A DNA stretch of 64,000 nt from an uncultured Lachnospiraceae bacterium (GCA_910577105.1 CAJTMB010000003.1:1-64000), one strand, 5' to 3'; shown: positions 46,182 to 55,427, counted from the stretch's first letter. Notes: generated by a model from the sequence alone, not told the origin. Numbers and translations: made by a program.

Positions 46182-48538
46182 GCTTCATTCTCCTTGTCCT
46201 CTTTTTTATCGCTGTCTTTCATGCCCTTACTGTCAACAATATCTTTTTCCAATACAATCTCCGCAAGGGTGACATTATTCGCCCCTCGTGAACCTTCACC
46301 CTTTTTCCATATAATCCTGTCTTCATATTTTTTCAGTATAAGGCTTTCAAAATCACCCAACAGAACATTCCCGAAGATTTCCTGCAATATTTCCTTTGCT
46401 TCATTCCTGTTTTTTGCGCTTTCAAGCCGTTCTATACAGACTGTCAATTCATCATCTTTCAATTTTCCGCCATGTACCAGAACCCATTCAACCAGCTTGT
46501 TTACCCTTATGTGGATAATATATTGCTTTTCCGTTTCTTCCAGCTTTCCTATATAACCGCCCTTGCCATTCCATTTTTTATTTTCTGTGAAGAATACGCC
46601 CCTGTGTCCTTTTATAAAATCGATAATATCCGCATAAATGTCAATGTCAGAATCCGCACTAAGGCGGCTCATTTTTTCAACTGCATTGTCAATCAATATT
46701 CCTAAGACGTTCTCACTTTTTGTATGGAATGGTACTTTGCCACCGTTCAAATAGCTGTTGACACTTTTTTCAAGATAGCTGTTTCCCTTCTTACTGCCCC
46801 CGCCTTTTCCCAGACGCTCCTCAATCTTTTTAAAATCTGCCTTATCCAGATTATTGCCTATCCAGCCATAATCCGCTTCTACCTCCATTCCCGAAACACT
46901 TTCTTCTATTGCCGCCCTCAACAAAATCTCAAGCGTTGTAATAATAAGCGCAAATCTTTTAGAACAGGAACGCAACATGCCCTCAAGGTTCTTCTTTTTC
47001 TCTACCACATGCAATATTGCTGATATGATACTGTTTATTTCAGTATACATATCCGTGACAAACTCCTTATCCTTCGTAAGCTCCCCTGCAAGATAATTTA
47101 TCAACATTAAAATGCCATGCCCATAATGTGTATACGCCACTTCTTCGGTAGTCTCTGCCATCCTGCTGTCATAAAACAAATCCTCCGGCTCAATTCTTAA
47201 CTCAATGAACCGCCTGTACTGCCCTAAATCCCTGCTTTCCTCTAACAGCTTATCCAGCATCGGCTCAACACTGCTGCTTATAACAGGCCCATATGTCCTT
47301 TTGCCTGACAACTCGCTTCCCTGTCCTGCAAGCCTTTCTTTTACCTTGCCCTCATACTCCCTGAATATATCCATAAGCAATGCATGGCGTTTTGAGTTTT
47401 CTGATTTCCCTTCAATCTTAAGCATCCTCTCGTCAAGTATGTATGGCAATACCAGCCTTTCTGACCTTGCTATCTCCATTGCGTTATCCGTGTCGGTAAA
47501 GCTTCCTTCCAACATCCCCGGATCGCCAAACATACTCAATGCAAAATGGCTGATTATGCTCTTTCCGCTCGCACGTTTCCCAACAATATTCATGTTAATA
47601 TTGTTTTCTTTCGTATATGGCAACAACTGCCTTATTACACCCGTACACGCTGTAGCAATTATCAGCGCATCCGTATCAGAATAATGTATCAGCCGCGAAA
47701 AATCCACAAGCCAGTCCTCATAATCCACGGCTGTGTCTTCCGCATTCCTCAGCCCAGCCGCAACCTCATTTGCGCATTCTCCATGGAACATGTCAATTTC
47801 ATTCGCCACACAGTAAATCTTGTCATATTTAAAAATCTGTACTCCGCTATAAAAATCCCAGCCCAATTCCCTGTAACGCTTAATCTGCAAATCTTTCTGG
47901 TAGCACAATTTTGAAAGAATGTCACATATTGCTTTGCTCGCCCTGTCAATATCACTGTTAATCCCTATAATCCTCTCTACTTTCGAGGTTATAAATTCTT
48001 CCTCACTTTTCTCATTGTCAAGCACAATATCCCTGTACGCAAACATATCTATGTCAACATAAAACCCATCTCTGTTTAAAATCCTTATCGTAAATTTCGA
48101 CCCTTTCGACACGTCTTTTATGTCAATATCCTCATATACCTTTACAGACAAGCAGTCTCCCCTGTCTGCTTCTGGCTCATCATCCTCTTCATCTTCTTCC
48201 ATTGAATCCGGCTTGTCGTTTTTCCCGTCCTGCTCCCCTGATTCCGGCTTGGCCTCTTCTCCATCTTTCTTTTCCGGGTTCGGCTTGGTTTCCTCTCCAT
48301 CTTCCTTTTCCGGGTTCGGCTTGGTTTCCTCTCCATCTTCCTTTTCCGGGTTCGGCTTGGCTTCCTCCCCATTTTTTTCCACTAAATCTGTTTTAACGTT
48401 CTTTTCAACATTGTCGTTAAACACTAATTTTGGTTTCTTTCCTTCCGTATCGCCATCTATCTTCCTGCTGATTTCTGACAATCTATCTATAACCTCTCCT
48501 AATCCCTGATTTTTTCCCTTTGCTAACTGTTCTCCCAT
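46178..48538 (-). CDS. DUF927-like P-loop ATPase (putative replication helicase)
   Basis: A 786 aa protein. An acidic N-terminal linker holds three near-identical repeats of the type PNPEKEDGEETK (residues about 60-105). The middle domain shows Walker A NIVGKRASGKSIISH and a Walker B-like LVLPYILDE, in the layout of DUF927 helicase-like proteins found in phages and islands. The start is at ATG 48538 (MGEQLAKG) with GGGGAGG upstream, rather than 48631. It is coupled to the Dam-like gene. A role in element replication is inferred. Confidence 0.72.
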   Translation of the reverse strand: MGEQLAKGKNQGLGEVIDRLSEISRKIDGDTEGKKPKLVFNDNVEKNVKTDLVEKNGEEAKPNPEKEDGEETKPNPEKEDGEETKPNPEKKDGEEAKPESGEQDGKNDKPDSMEEDEEDDEPEADRGDCLSVKVYEDIDIKDVSKGSKFTIRILNRDGFYVDIDMFAYRDIVLDNEKSEEEFITSKVERIIGINSDIDRASKAICDILSKLCYQKDLQIKRYRELGWDFYSGVQIFKYDKIYCVANEIDMFHGECANEVAAGLRNAEDTAVDYEDWLVDFSRLIHYSDTDALIIATACTGVIRQLLPYTKENNINMNIVGKRASGKSIISHFALSMFGDPGMLEGSFTDTDNAMEIARSERLVLPYILDERMLKIEGKSENSKRHALLMDIFREYEGKVKERLAGQGSELSGKRTYGPVISSSVEPMLDKLLEESRDLGQYRRFIELRIEPEDLFYDSRMAETTEEVAYTHYGHGILMLINYLAGELTKDKEFVTDMYTEINSIISAILHVVEKKKNLEGMLRSCSKRFALIITTLEILLRAAIEESVSGMEVEADYGWIGNNLDKADFKKIEERLGKGGGSKKGNSYLEKSVNSYLNGGKVPFHTKSENVLGILIDNAVEKMSRLSADSDIDIYADIIDFIKGHRGVFFTENKKWNGKGGYIGKLEETEKQYIIHIRVNKLVEWVLVHGGKLKDDELTVCIERLESAKNRNEAKEILQEIFGNVLLGDFESLILKKYEDRIIWKKGEGSRGANNVTLAEIVLEKDIVDSKGMKDSDKKEDKENEA

Positions 48539-48631
48539 AGTAACCTCCCCGGTATGCTTTTCTAACATTATACTACAAACACGCACATTTTCCCATGCCC
48601 ATTCTTGAAATTCTTGGCAAGTGTATGCCAA

Positions 48632-49132
48632 AAATTACATACTGCTCCATAATATGCCCCAAATGCCGCCAGCCCACATCATGAAACAGCCATAATATAC
48701 AATGCGTTATGATTCCCATAAACAGAGAACAGTTCATACGCCCCTATCCGGGTCATTCTTTAGCAGGTAAATATTTTTACTGCCTGTGGCGGCTATTTCA
48801 ATAAACCCTTGCTATGCTTTCTGAAACAAATATTGTCAACCGATTCAACCGTACTGTTTTCTGATTTTCTAACCAGTCCATATTATGAACCATTTTTCAT
48901 GCCATCTCATATATGCCGCACAATCCATACAAAAAAATCCACTCATGCAAAAACCCTTATTTTTCTTCCCTTTTTCAAAAAATATCTCCCACCCACCTAT
49001 TCCAAAACCTCCAATTTAAGAAAAATTTATTAGATTCAATGTAACATGAATCAGAATTGTGAAAATCATTCACATGATACAAAAACCTCATAAATAACCA
49101 ACCCTCTCATTTCCGCCATATATGTTGACACA
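48632..49132. other. AT-rich gap with no supported gene
   Basis: About 500 bp upstream of the ATPase gene. Short stretches of T/A-rich sequence are present, without an ORF backed by a ribosome binding site on either strand. It probably holds the promoter for the ATPase-methylase-integrase genes. I see no repeat or tRNA. Confidence 0.5.
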
Positions 49133-49172
49133 AAAAAAGACAGCCACTTTATAAGCAACTGCCTTTTTGTTT
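49133..49172 (-). terminator. Terminator of the 49172-49554 small genes
   Basis: On the minus strand AGGCAGTTGC pairs with GTGGCTGTCT, followed by seven T residues. It is nearly the same as the terminator at 44885 and so part of the island's shared terminator type. Confidence 0.8.
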
Positions 49173-49366
49173 CATATACTCTTGTTTAATCTCTTTCTAT
49201 ATGCCTTGCATATTTCCTCCGCAAGCACTACATCATCATTCGTCTGGAAATCATTTGGCGTTTCAATGGTAGCCACCTGCCGGGTCTGCCCTGTAGAAGG
49301 CATATAAACAAATACCCCGATTATATTGCCGCTTATCTTCGGTATCACTCGTAATTTAGTTGCCAT
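49172..49366 (-). CDS. Small island protein, unknown
   Basis: A 64 aa ORF starting MATKLRVIPKISGNIIGVFV. It overlaps the upstream gene by 22 bp and ends at a terminator. AAGG precedes the start closely. No recognised domain. A beta-rich small protein is possible. Codon context and the tight packing support its being real. Confidence 0.55.
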   Translation of the reverse strand: MATKLRVIPKISGNIIGVFVYMPSTGQTRQVATIETPNDFQTNDDVVLAEEICKAYRKRLNKSI

Positions 49367-49554
49367 TCCTTAAACCCCTTTCTATCTTCTCCACTGCATT
49401 TCTCGCTTTCCATTTTTTTGTACTCGCTGTCAAGAGCCATGATAAGCCTGAACACGTCTTTATTTTCCATATTCTTTGTCAATACGGAAAGTTTTATGGT
49501 AAGACTGCTGTTTTCGCCCTCGAAACCCTGCTTGAATCCATATTGTTGTGTCAT
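49345..49554 (-). CDS. Small island protein, unknown
   Basis: A 69 aa ORF from ATG 49554 (MTQQYGFKQGFEGE), with GGAGG six bases upstream. It overlaps the next gene by 22 bp, so the pair is probably co-translated. No domain is recognised. Confidence 0.55.
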   Translation of the reverse strand: MTQQYGFKQGFEGENSSLTIKLSVLTKNMENKDVFRLIMALDSEYKKMESEKCSGEDRKGFKEWQLNYE

Positions 49555-49904
49555 TGCCTGCCTCCTCATCATTTTTTATAAACATCAACTTATGTGACAC
49601 ATGCATATAGACAGGCACAAGCAAAAATCCCACCCGGTACAGCCGGGCAGGACTTTTCATTTTACCTATAGAATTATCCGAAAACATAAGATTTGAAAAC
49701 AGGGTATATGCTGTACGTCCCTCCTTTCCAGTGCTTATTATGATATGCTGTCTGCACTGCCGACAACACCTTGTACAGTTGAATTATAAGTGAAATTGTT
49801 TTAGGAAGAATAAATGCGTCAGGCACTTTTTAAAGCCTAAAAGACTATTTCATTATTCTCTTTTCGCCCGGAGACAATGCTCCATACTCTTCGTTAACAG
49901 TTAC

Positions 49905-49944
49905 AAAAATAATCCCCTGTTCCCAAATCTCACAGGGGATTATA
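49905..49944 (-). terminator. Terminator of the 50064 gene region
   Basis: On the minus strand AATCCCCTGT pairs with ACAGGGGATT across GAGATTTGGGA, followed by ATTTTTG. It closes the 50823-50064 transcript. Confidence 0.82.
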
Positions 49945-50063
49945 ACGCCTATGTATTACCTTGACTGTAGGCGAAACAACGGTTTATCTCCTAATCATTT
50001 ATGCATCATGCCACCCAAATTTCCTCATGCCCTTACTTGTGAGTGTACTGCCAACTTTTTCCT

Positions 50064-50267
50064 TCAGCCGCCATTCTCACTTTTTTCCACAAGCCAGTCC
50101 ATCGCCTCCCTTGCTCCCGGCCATGCGTTTTCTTCATAGAAATATGCCCCGCTTTCCTTAATCCCCTCGCCGTCCTTGCTGAATACGCAGAATACATATC
50201 CCATTTCAATATCACTCCAATAAACCTTTATCTCATACCCTTTATACTGCTCAATCATTATTTCCAT
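50064..50267 (-). CDS. Small island protein, unknown
   Basis: A 67 aa ORF (MEIMIEQYKGYEIKVYWSDI) from ATG 50267 with GAGAGG upstream. The mix of strands and a final helix (GAREAMDWLVEKSE) is like small DUF proteins carried by conjugative elements. It lies 58 bp after the 50326 gene. The palindromic GTGAGTGTAC motif follows its stop. Confidence 0.55.
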   Translation of the reverse strand: MEIMIEQYKGYEIKVYWSDIEMGYVFCVFSKDGEGIKESGAYFYEENAWPGAREAMDWLVEKSENGG

Positions 50268-50325
50268 GCACCTCTCTAAATCCTCTCCTGAACCTCTGGA
50301 AGCCCTTTTCCTCAAAAGAGGAGGC

Positions 50326-50823
50326 TTACGCCCCCTCTTTTACTTCTTCCTCATTACCGATACCCTCAACACCCTCGCAGATCACCAGCTTATTCTTTTC
50401 CAGCCTTACGCCAGCCACCGGAACACCCAACTCCATCATCATTTTTAACTTGTCCTCACTGTACTCCACCCTTGCATGACGGGCATTGACTGTTTCATAC
50501 ACTTTCTTCTTGTCACCGCTGACCGCAACAACAATCAATTCCATGTTCATATCAGAACCGCTGTCCTCATTCAGCCATGACAGGTTATTCACCCCTGTTT
50601 TTAACTGCAAGTTGCTCATGTTGAAACCCTGAACATCCAGCTTAAGGACTTCTTTTCCGTCCTCTTCCCCAAGGACAAAACCGTAAATCTTCTCATTGTT
50701 TTTCAGCTTTGTCATTACCTGCTTCTCCGTTAATCCAATGAATCCCTTGCTCTTACTGTCGTAGAAATCATAGCCAATCAATCTCTGCCCTAAAAAGTTG
50801 CCATTGCTTAAATACATACACAT
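50326..50823 (-). CDS. Island protein of unknown function
   Basis: A 165 aa protein from ATG 50823 (MCMYLSNGNFLGQRLIGYDF), with GAGG eight bases upstream. It holds two parts: GLTEKQVMTKLKNNEKIYGF, and a C-terminal region with KMMMELGVPVAGVRLEKNKL. No signal peptide and no recognised domain. The upstream 500 bp contain one copy of the island's noncoding repeat. Confidence 0.6.
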   Translation of the reverse strand: MCMYLSNGNFLGQRLIGYDFYDSKSKGFIGLTEKQVMTKLKNNEKIYGFVLGEEDGKEVLKLDVQGFNMSNLQLKTGVNNLSWLNEDSGSDMNMELIVVAVSGDKKKVYETVNARHARVEYSEDKLKMMMELGVPVAGVRLEKNKLVICEGVEGIGNEEEVKEGA

Positions 50824-51011
50824 AATGTTTGCCTCTTTCTTTCCGTGCCTTAGCACTAACTTTATTTATCTTATACATATATACTAACGCTGATATATGC
50901 TTGTGCCTAGACGTGATAGTGCAAGGAAATAAACCATTATGTAACACTTATTTTTAGGGAGATTGCCGCATATTTTATGATTTATACATAACCATTAACT
51001 TGTTCATACTT

Positions 51012-51326
51012 CCATTCCCCATGCTGTCCCATAGGAATATATATTGCCCGTTTCAAATAAACCAACAAAACCAACTTACTGCTTTCCTGTTTTTCCTGTA
51101 TTGCTTAATCAATTTTATATTGTCCTTTCCTATATTTTCATCTGTACAGAATTTCTCAAACTTTCATTTACACTTTATCACAATCAATATCCATGCTGAC
51201 AATTTTTATCCACTGCATAGGTTGATGTATACATATTTTTTCCATACTGCATACGAAATGAAAATTCCCACCAATTTTTTTTACCATGCTGGAACACTTA
51301 TCATGCTTTAGGAGAATTTCATATAC
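51012..51326 (-). repeat. Noncoding island repeat, copy A
   Basis: About 315 bp, aligned with 57659-57974 at clear but diverged identity (for example TTATCATGCTTTAGGAGAA near both ends). It includes the palindrome ATGTATACAT (51225-51234), flanked on both sides by ACTGCAT. It lies about 400 bp upstream of the 50823 gene start. Confidence 0.75.
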
Positions 51327-51397
51327 TTATATTATTTTATTGTTTTATTTTTAATCCAATATGTTTTTCAATTATCCTCATTGAGTTAAACCAATCA

Positions 51398-51433
51398 AAA
51401 AGACTGCCCTTTTTAAAGACAGTCCTTTTTGAT
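51398..51433 (-). terminator. Terminator of the 541-aa lipoprotein gene
   Basis: On the minus strand AAGGACTGTCTTT and AAAGGGCAGTCTT form the stem, followed by TTTTG. It ends the four-gene cargo operon. Confidence 0.8.
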
Positions 51434-51492
51434 GTATATTGCAATTTAATTGTATATCCTGTTTTATACAGGAAATCATATTTCTTGTCTGC

Positions 51493-53118
51493 TTATTCCG
51501 CACTTGTTACAAGCCACTCACCGGAACTTTGTACGTCAATTTTCACTTGGAATGTATTTTCTATATTCTCAATATCCAAATGAGTGTTTGCGCCAAAATC
51601 TGTATGCTCATCTATATGTTTACTCTCCCAATCATTAGAAATTCTATTAAACTCCTCCTCACCTATTTCTCGTGTTGTTCCATTTTCAGTTAGTGTACCT
51701 CCATAATATTCTTCTCCACCTTCACTCCAGCTTCCGTATAATTCTTTTACAGAAAATGTTGTTCCATCATAAAAGTATAAAGACGTGATTGAATATCCAT
51801 CATTGCTTATTTTGCCGAGATATGTTCTATCCGACTGATTTACCCCTTTAATGTTCGCCATGCTTTCTGAACCTAAATCAACAGTCGTACTATTCCAGTT
51901 ACCATCTTTGTATGATAGCAAAAGTTCTTGTTTTCCGTCATTGTTTAAATCATTTAAACCAAAATAAAATTTTTCACCTTCATATCCATATGAAGTTCCA
52001 TAATCATCACCTATGGGTAAAGTCCGCTCATCGTTGATGTACTGCCTTAATATTTCAAGGCTGTTAACTTTCTCCTGTGACACTTCTCCTTTCGTTATAA
52101 TGCCTGTTCCGTCATGCTTGACAATATCCACTTTCTTTATTTCTACAGGTACAGATTGTCCGTCACTCATAGCTGTTGCATAGGCATTGAGATAATTGAC
52201 CATTTCCTCTAAGGTGCATGGAGTCATATCGTAGAAACAGGTGTAGGCTAATGTATGTTGATGTGTTTCTTTTTCTATATATGCTTCATATTCTTCGTCT
52301 GCAACTTCTCCTGTTTGCTCTCCGTTTTCCACAATGTAGAACATTCCACTACTATCAAGTGGATCGGGTTTTGCCAATGCACGTTCATAAATCTGTTTTA
52401 AACTTCCTTCAGTAAAATCATACTCGTTCCATAAAGTAGCCGCCCACCAATATTCATCGCCGCATTGTACTTCTGTATTAAAGTATTCCTTTACAACTTT
52501 TATTGTACCATCATTTTGCTCTGATAAACTGCTATTTTCCCGCAGATATTTCTCTTCCGAACAAACTAACGCCGTTTTATTATTGTTCCACCCATAGACC
52601 TCAAAAGATGAGGGTTCTGTATTACTGAATATGTAAAGATAAGGAATTCCCTCTCCAGAAAAATCACCTACTATTACATTACTTCTATTTGTCTCATATT
52701 CATTAATATATGCATCAACTTGATTTATATGGAATGGTTCATTCCAAGATATAATATCCGATATTGTATTTTCGTCATATCCACCACGAAAACTGAAATC
52801 CCCTGCCAAACCATCTGCTATCAGCTGTGCAAATGCTGTTGCCTGTTCTGCTGTCATTTTACAGTTGGCAGTATCACCATAGTAAGGCATCTCACCTAAT
52901 GCAGATTGTACTTTTTCTTCCTGTGTAATTTCCGGTATAGTTTCTTCTTTCTTCGTGCTTTCTTCCTCTGTTACCTCTGCTTCTTCTGTTGTTTCTGCTG
53001 TTTCCTCAACACTTGTTGTATCAGGAATTTCAGCTTGTGAGGCTGTTTTATCCCCACAAGCTGATAAACTGAATACAAGTGTCAAGGCTGTCATAAGTGC
53101 TACTGTTTTCCTTTTCAT
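51493..53118 (-). CDS. Large secreted lipoprotein, cargo operon
   Basis: A 541 aa protein. The signal peptide MKRKTVALMTALTLVFSLSA ends at the lipobox LSAC, so Cys21 is likely lipidated. A Thr/Glu-rich stretch (TTSVEETAETTEEAEVTEEE) follows. The C-terminal half has FGLNDLNNDGKQELLLSY, a DxNxDGxxE calcium-type pattern seen in many surface lipoproteins. No enzymatic motif is recognised. It is the last gene of an operon of three other exported or membrane proteins. Confidence 0.75.
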   Translation of the reverse strand: MKRKTVALMTALTLVFSLSACGDKTASQAEIPDTTSVEETAETTEEAEVTEEESTKKEETIPEITQEEKVQSALGEMPYYGDTANCKMTAEQATAFAQLIADGLAGDFSFRGGYDENTISDIISWNEPFHINQVDAYINEYETNRSNVIVGDFSGEGIPYLYIFSNTEPSSFEVYGWNNNKTALVCSEEKYLRENSSLSEQNDGTIKVVKEYFNTEVQCGDEYWWAATLWNEYDFTEGSLKQIYERALAKPDPLDSSGMFYIVENGEQTGEVADEEYEAYIEKETHQHTLAYTCFYDMTPCTLEEMVNYLNAYATAMSDGQSVPVEIKKVDIVKHDGTGIITKGEVSQEKVNSLEILRQYINDERTLPIGDDYGTSYGYEGEKFYFGLNDLNNDGKQELLLSYKDGNWNSTTVDLGSESMANIKGVNQSDRTYLGKISNDGYSITSLYFYDGTTFSVKELYGSWSEGGEEYYGGTLTENGTTREIGEEEFNRISNDWESKHIDEHTDFGANTHLDIENIENTFQVKIDVQSSGEWLVTSAE

Positions 53119-53131
53119 TGGTTTTCTCCTT

Positions 53132-54037
53132 TTATTGACTGCCTATTACCTCTTGTTTTAAATGTTCAAATTCCTCTTTTGTAAGCATACCATTTTCATA
53201 TAGCTTAGACAACTCCGACAAAGAAGTTACTTTATTTGTATTAACTCCCGTACTTTTTCTTACCTCATTAACTGTATGCTCTACAGAAACAGGATTCACA
53301 ATATTTACATATAATTCCTGTACCTCACTTACTGCTTTGTAGAAATCCTTTATTTCCTGCTTGCCTAATTCAGATGCCAAGAAAGCTACTGTCAGGGAAG
53401 TAAACTCTATACAAATATTTGTCCTCTTAAGGAAAAAAGCATGTAATACAAAATAAATCACCAGAAAGAAACCTATGACAATAGATGCCAACACTCCCAA
53501 GGCAAATGCTATCCAAAATAAAGCTATTATACCTTTCAGAACTATTTGGGATTCCACATCAGGCATTGCAAATACCATGTTAATCCAGCGATACCAAGCT
53601 ATTTCTATAGTAATCGATAAAAATGCTAAAATTAACATCCAGATGTGCGACAATGTTCCTACTTTAATTCCTTTCATTTCGCTTGCTATAATCCTGTGCT
53701 GTACATTTGCCCTAAACGCAAATATCCATTTCTTCTGATATACCCTGCCTATAAAATAGACCGCCTTATCTGTCAAAATGCAGAAACCATTTTCCTGTAT
53801 GCCTTTTATCAGCAAATTGGTTGCGTTTTTAATTCCCAATACAGCATATATTTTTTCCTGCTCATTGCCAACAAACTTATGTAGTTTGTTGTAGAAATCA
53901 TCAAAATCAATTTGCCTGTTCGTATCATCAAAAGGCTTATCACTTGACACTTTCTGATGTTGTCGTACTGCAAATATCAAAAGTACTATTGTACATAAAA
54001 TTAGAATGATACCTAAAAAAATCCAAAATACCCCCAT
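53132..54037 (-). CDS. Membrane protein with PH-like and SHOCT domains
   Basis: A 301 aa protein. An N-terminal helix (about residues 3-25) is followed by a PH-like region (NGFCILTDKAVYFIGRVYQK), then two further helices (about residues 130-210) and a C-terminal SHOCT motif, SLSELSKLYENGMLTKEEFE. SHOCT motifs often mediate oligomer contacts. Function unknown. It is the third gene of the operon, 13 bp before the large lipoprotein gene. Confidence 0.7.
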   Translation of the reverse strand: MGVFWIFLGIILILCTIVLLIFAVRQHQKVSSDKPFDDTNRQIDFDDFYNKLHKFVGNEQEKIYAVLGIKNATNLLIKGIQENGFCILTDKAVYFIGRVYQKKWIFAFRANVQHRIIASEMKGIKVGTLSHIWMLILAFLSITIEIAWYRWINMVFAMPDVESQIVLKGIIALFWIAFALGVLASIVIGFFLVIYFVLHAFFLKRTNICIEFTSLTVAFLASELGKQEIKDFYKAVSEVQELYVNIVNPVSVEHTVNEVRKSTGVNTNKVTSLSELSKLYENGMLTKEEFEHLKQEVIGSQ

Positions 54038-54069
54038 TTTATATTACTCCTTATCTCACTGCTCGCTTC

Positions 54070-54405
54070 TCATTTTACAGATTTCTTACGGCAAATCCAC
54101 TTAATCGCAATTATAATGATTGAAACTACTGCCGTAATGCTTATAATGGGAAGATAGCCTCCAGATATCGTAACCATTTCTTTTATAATTTCTATAAAGA
54201 ACATAATTAAATAAACTATCGCTACCACAACAGCAGACTCCATTGCAAAACTGTTTGACTGTTTTTTATTCTGCTCCATATCATCAGGCATATTGTCAAA
54301 CAAGTGCATATTTGCCTGATTTCTCTTTTTAGCAGCATTTATGATTGGAAATGCAATTAAAATAATAATTGAACAAATCGCCAAAATAAGATAAATGAAA
54401 TCCAT
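54070..54405 (-). CDS. Small two-helix membrane protein, cargo operon
   Basis: A 111 aa protein with a first helix at the N-terminus (LILAICSIIILIAFPIINA) and two close hydrophobic segments after residue 55. A charged segment lies between. AGGGAGG precedes ATG 54405. No recognised domain. Confidence 0.65.
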   Translation of the reverse strand: MDFIYLILAICSIIILIAFPIINAAKKRNQANMHLFDNMPDDMEQNKKQSNSFAMESAVVVAIVYLIMFFIEIIKEMVTISGGYLPIISITAVVSIIIIAIKWICRKKSVK

Positions 54406-54419
54406 AGTTAATTCCTCCC

Positions 54420-54602
54420 TTAATTTACAATGTCCTTTATAATGTCGCTTCCAGCCTTTAAGTAATAATGATATTTACAGTATCCTTCCTCATAAATCTC
54501 ATCATCACAGCCGCTTTCTTTGCATGTGTTCGTTATGCTACATGCTGTAAGCTGTAGCACTATACCGAGTCCTATAAACATGCTTAATACCTTCTTTTTC
54601 AT
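54420..54602 (-). CDS. Small lipoprotein, first gene of the cargo operon
   Basis: A 60 aa protein with signal MKKKVLSMFIGLGIVLQL and lipobox LTAC. After lipidation only about 40 residues remain, with Cys pairs in NTCKESGCDDEIYEEGYCKY that may form disulfides or bind metal. It has a good promoter at 54650. Function unknown. Confidence 0.68.
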   Translation of the reverse strand: MKKKVLSMFIGLGIVLQLTACSITNTCKESGCDDEIYEEGYCKYHYYLKAGSDIIKDIVN

Positions 54603-54649
54603 TGATTAAACTCCTTTCTCCTTATGTACTCACACAAAACACATTGGGT

Positions 54650-54678
54650 ATTATATCATCTTTCCGCATACTTTTCAA
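54650..54678 (-). promoter_or_regulatory. Promoter of the lipoprotein/membrane cargo operon
   Basis: On the minus strand -35 TTGAAA and -10 TATAAT are separated by exactly 17 bp, about 48 bp before ATG 54602. The region is shared with the divergent XRE gene, which probably regulates it. Confidence 0.8.
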
Positions 54679-54749
54679 TGCTTTTAGCAAATTCTCCATA
54701 TCCTATAGCATGTCGATATCACGTACAATCGTTACATGGAGGTGCTCAT

Positions 54750-55043
54750 ATGATAAATGGTTTAGGCCAGCGGCTACAGGAACAGCGCATATTACGAAAT
54801 CTTTCCCAGAAACAGGTTGCTTCCTCTATTGGCGTGTCTGCATCCGTCATATCAAACTATGAAAGCGGAGAAAGGACACCCAGCGTTGAGATACTCATAT
54901 CGCTTGCGCATTTATACCACTGTTCCGCTGATTATCTGCTTGGTATTGATAAATCTAATACTGTTAAACTACTTGATGTTTCTATGCTGAATGATAAACA
55001 ATACCAGTTATTACAATCCTTTTTACTAAGCTTACAGGAATAG
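54750..55043 (+). CDS. XRE family transcriptional regulator
   Basis: A 97 aa protein from ATG 54750 (MINGLGQRLQEQRILR) with GGAGG eight bases upstream. The HTH shows LSQKQVASSIGVSASVISNYESGERTPS, and LAHLYHCSADYLLGI closes the domain. A short C-terminal tail of about 25 residues follows. It is divergent from the cargo operon and likely represses it. A hairpin (AGCTTACAGG / CCTGTAAGCT) overlaps its stop. Confidence 0.85.
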   Translation: MINGLGQRLQEQRILRNLSQKQVASSIGVSASVISNYESGERTPSVEILISLAHLYHCSADYLLGIDKSNTVKLLDVSMLNDKQYQLLQSFLLSLQE

Positions 55044-55114
55044 CAAACCTGTAAGCTGAACTAAATACATTTGCTAATCTTCTTTTCTATCACCGTCTTT
55101 CTGCAATCAGTGTG

Positions 55115-55366
55115 TCAGACCCGCCCTTTCAAACCAGCCAGCATGTCATGCATTTCCTGCATATCTGTTTTTTCTATTGTTGTCAGATAACTTTGCATAA
55201 GGCTTATACTGCACATCTCATAAGAATCTTCAACTCCGTTCACTGTTTTTGTTCCTTGATATACCAGTTCAAGAAGTCCGATCAGGTTGTGAATCTTCGA
55301 CTCGACCATGTCGATCATATCGTCAAGCCTGCCCAATTCCTTTCTTAAGTTTTCTATTTCCTCCAT
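55115..55366 (-). CDS. Small coiled-coil protein, unknown
   Basis: An 83 aa protein (MEEIENLRKELGRLDDMIDM) with heptad-like leucines through most of its length. GGAGGGG precedes ATG 55366, and a promoter is seen upstream. It converges with the XRE gene. Function unknown. Confidence 0.65.
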   Translation of the reverse strand: MEEIENLRKELGRLDDMIDMVESKIHNLIGLLELVYQGTKTVNGVEDSYEMCSISLMQSYLTTIEKTDMQEMHDMLAGLKGRV

Positions 55367-55398
55367 ACTGTCCCCTCCTTTCTTCATAATGGGTGGGG

Positions 55399-55427
55399 AT
55401 TATAACGCTGTGGAAGTATAAATGCAA
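55399..55427 (-). promoter_or_regulatory. Promoter of the small coiled-coil gene
   Basis: On the minus strand -35 TTGCAT and -10 TATAAT are separated by 17 bp, ending about 33 bp upstream of ATG 55366. A good sigma-A match. Confidence 0.78.

Noticed and set aside
48142..48509. Repeat-rich ORFs on both strands opposite the ATPase linker
   Set aside because: They are other-frame readings of the EKEDGEETK-type coding repeats.
49460..49687. 75-aa minus-strand ORF overlapping the 49345-49554 gene
   Set aside because: It lies in another frame of a better-supported gene and lacks a ribosome binding site.
54602..54862. Plus-strand ORF starting at 54602 and the longer frame starting at 54624
   Set aside because: The first is a shadow frame. 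The second is the XRE gene read from too early a start; ATG 54750 has the ribosome binding site.
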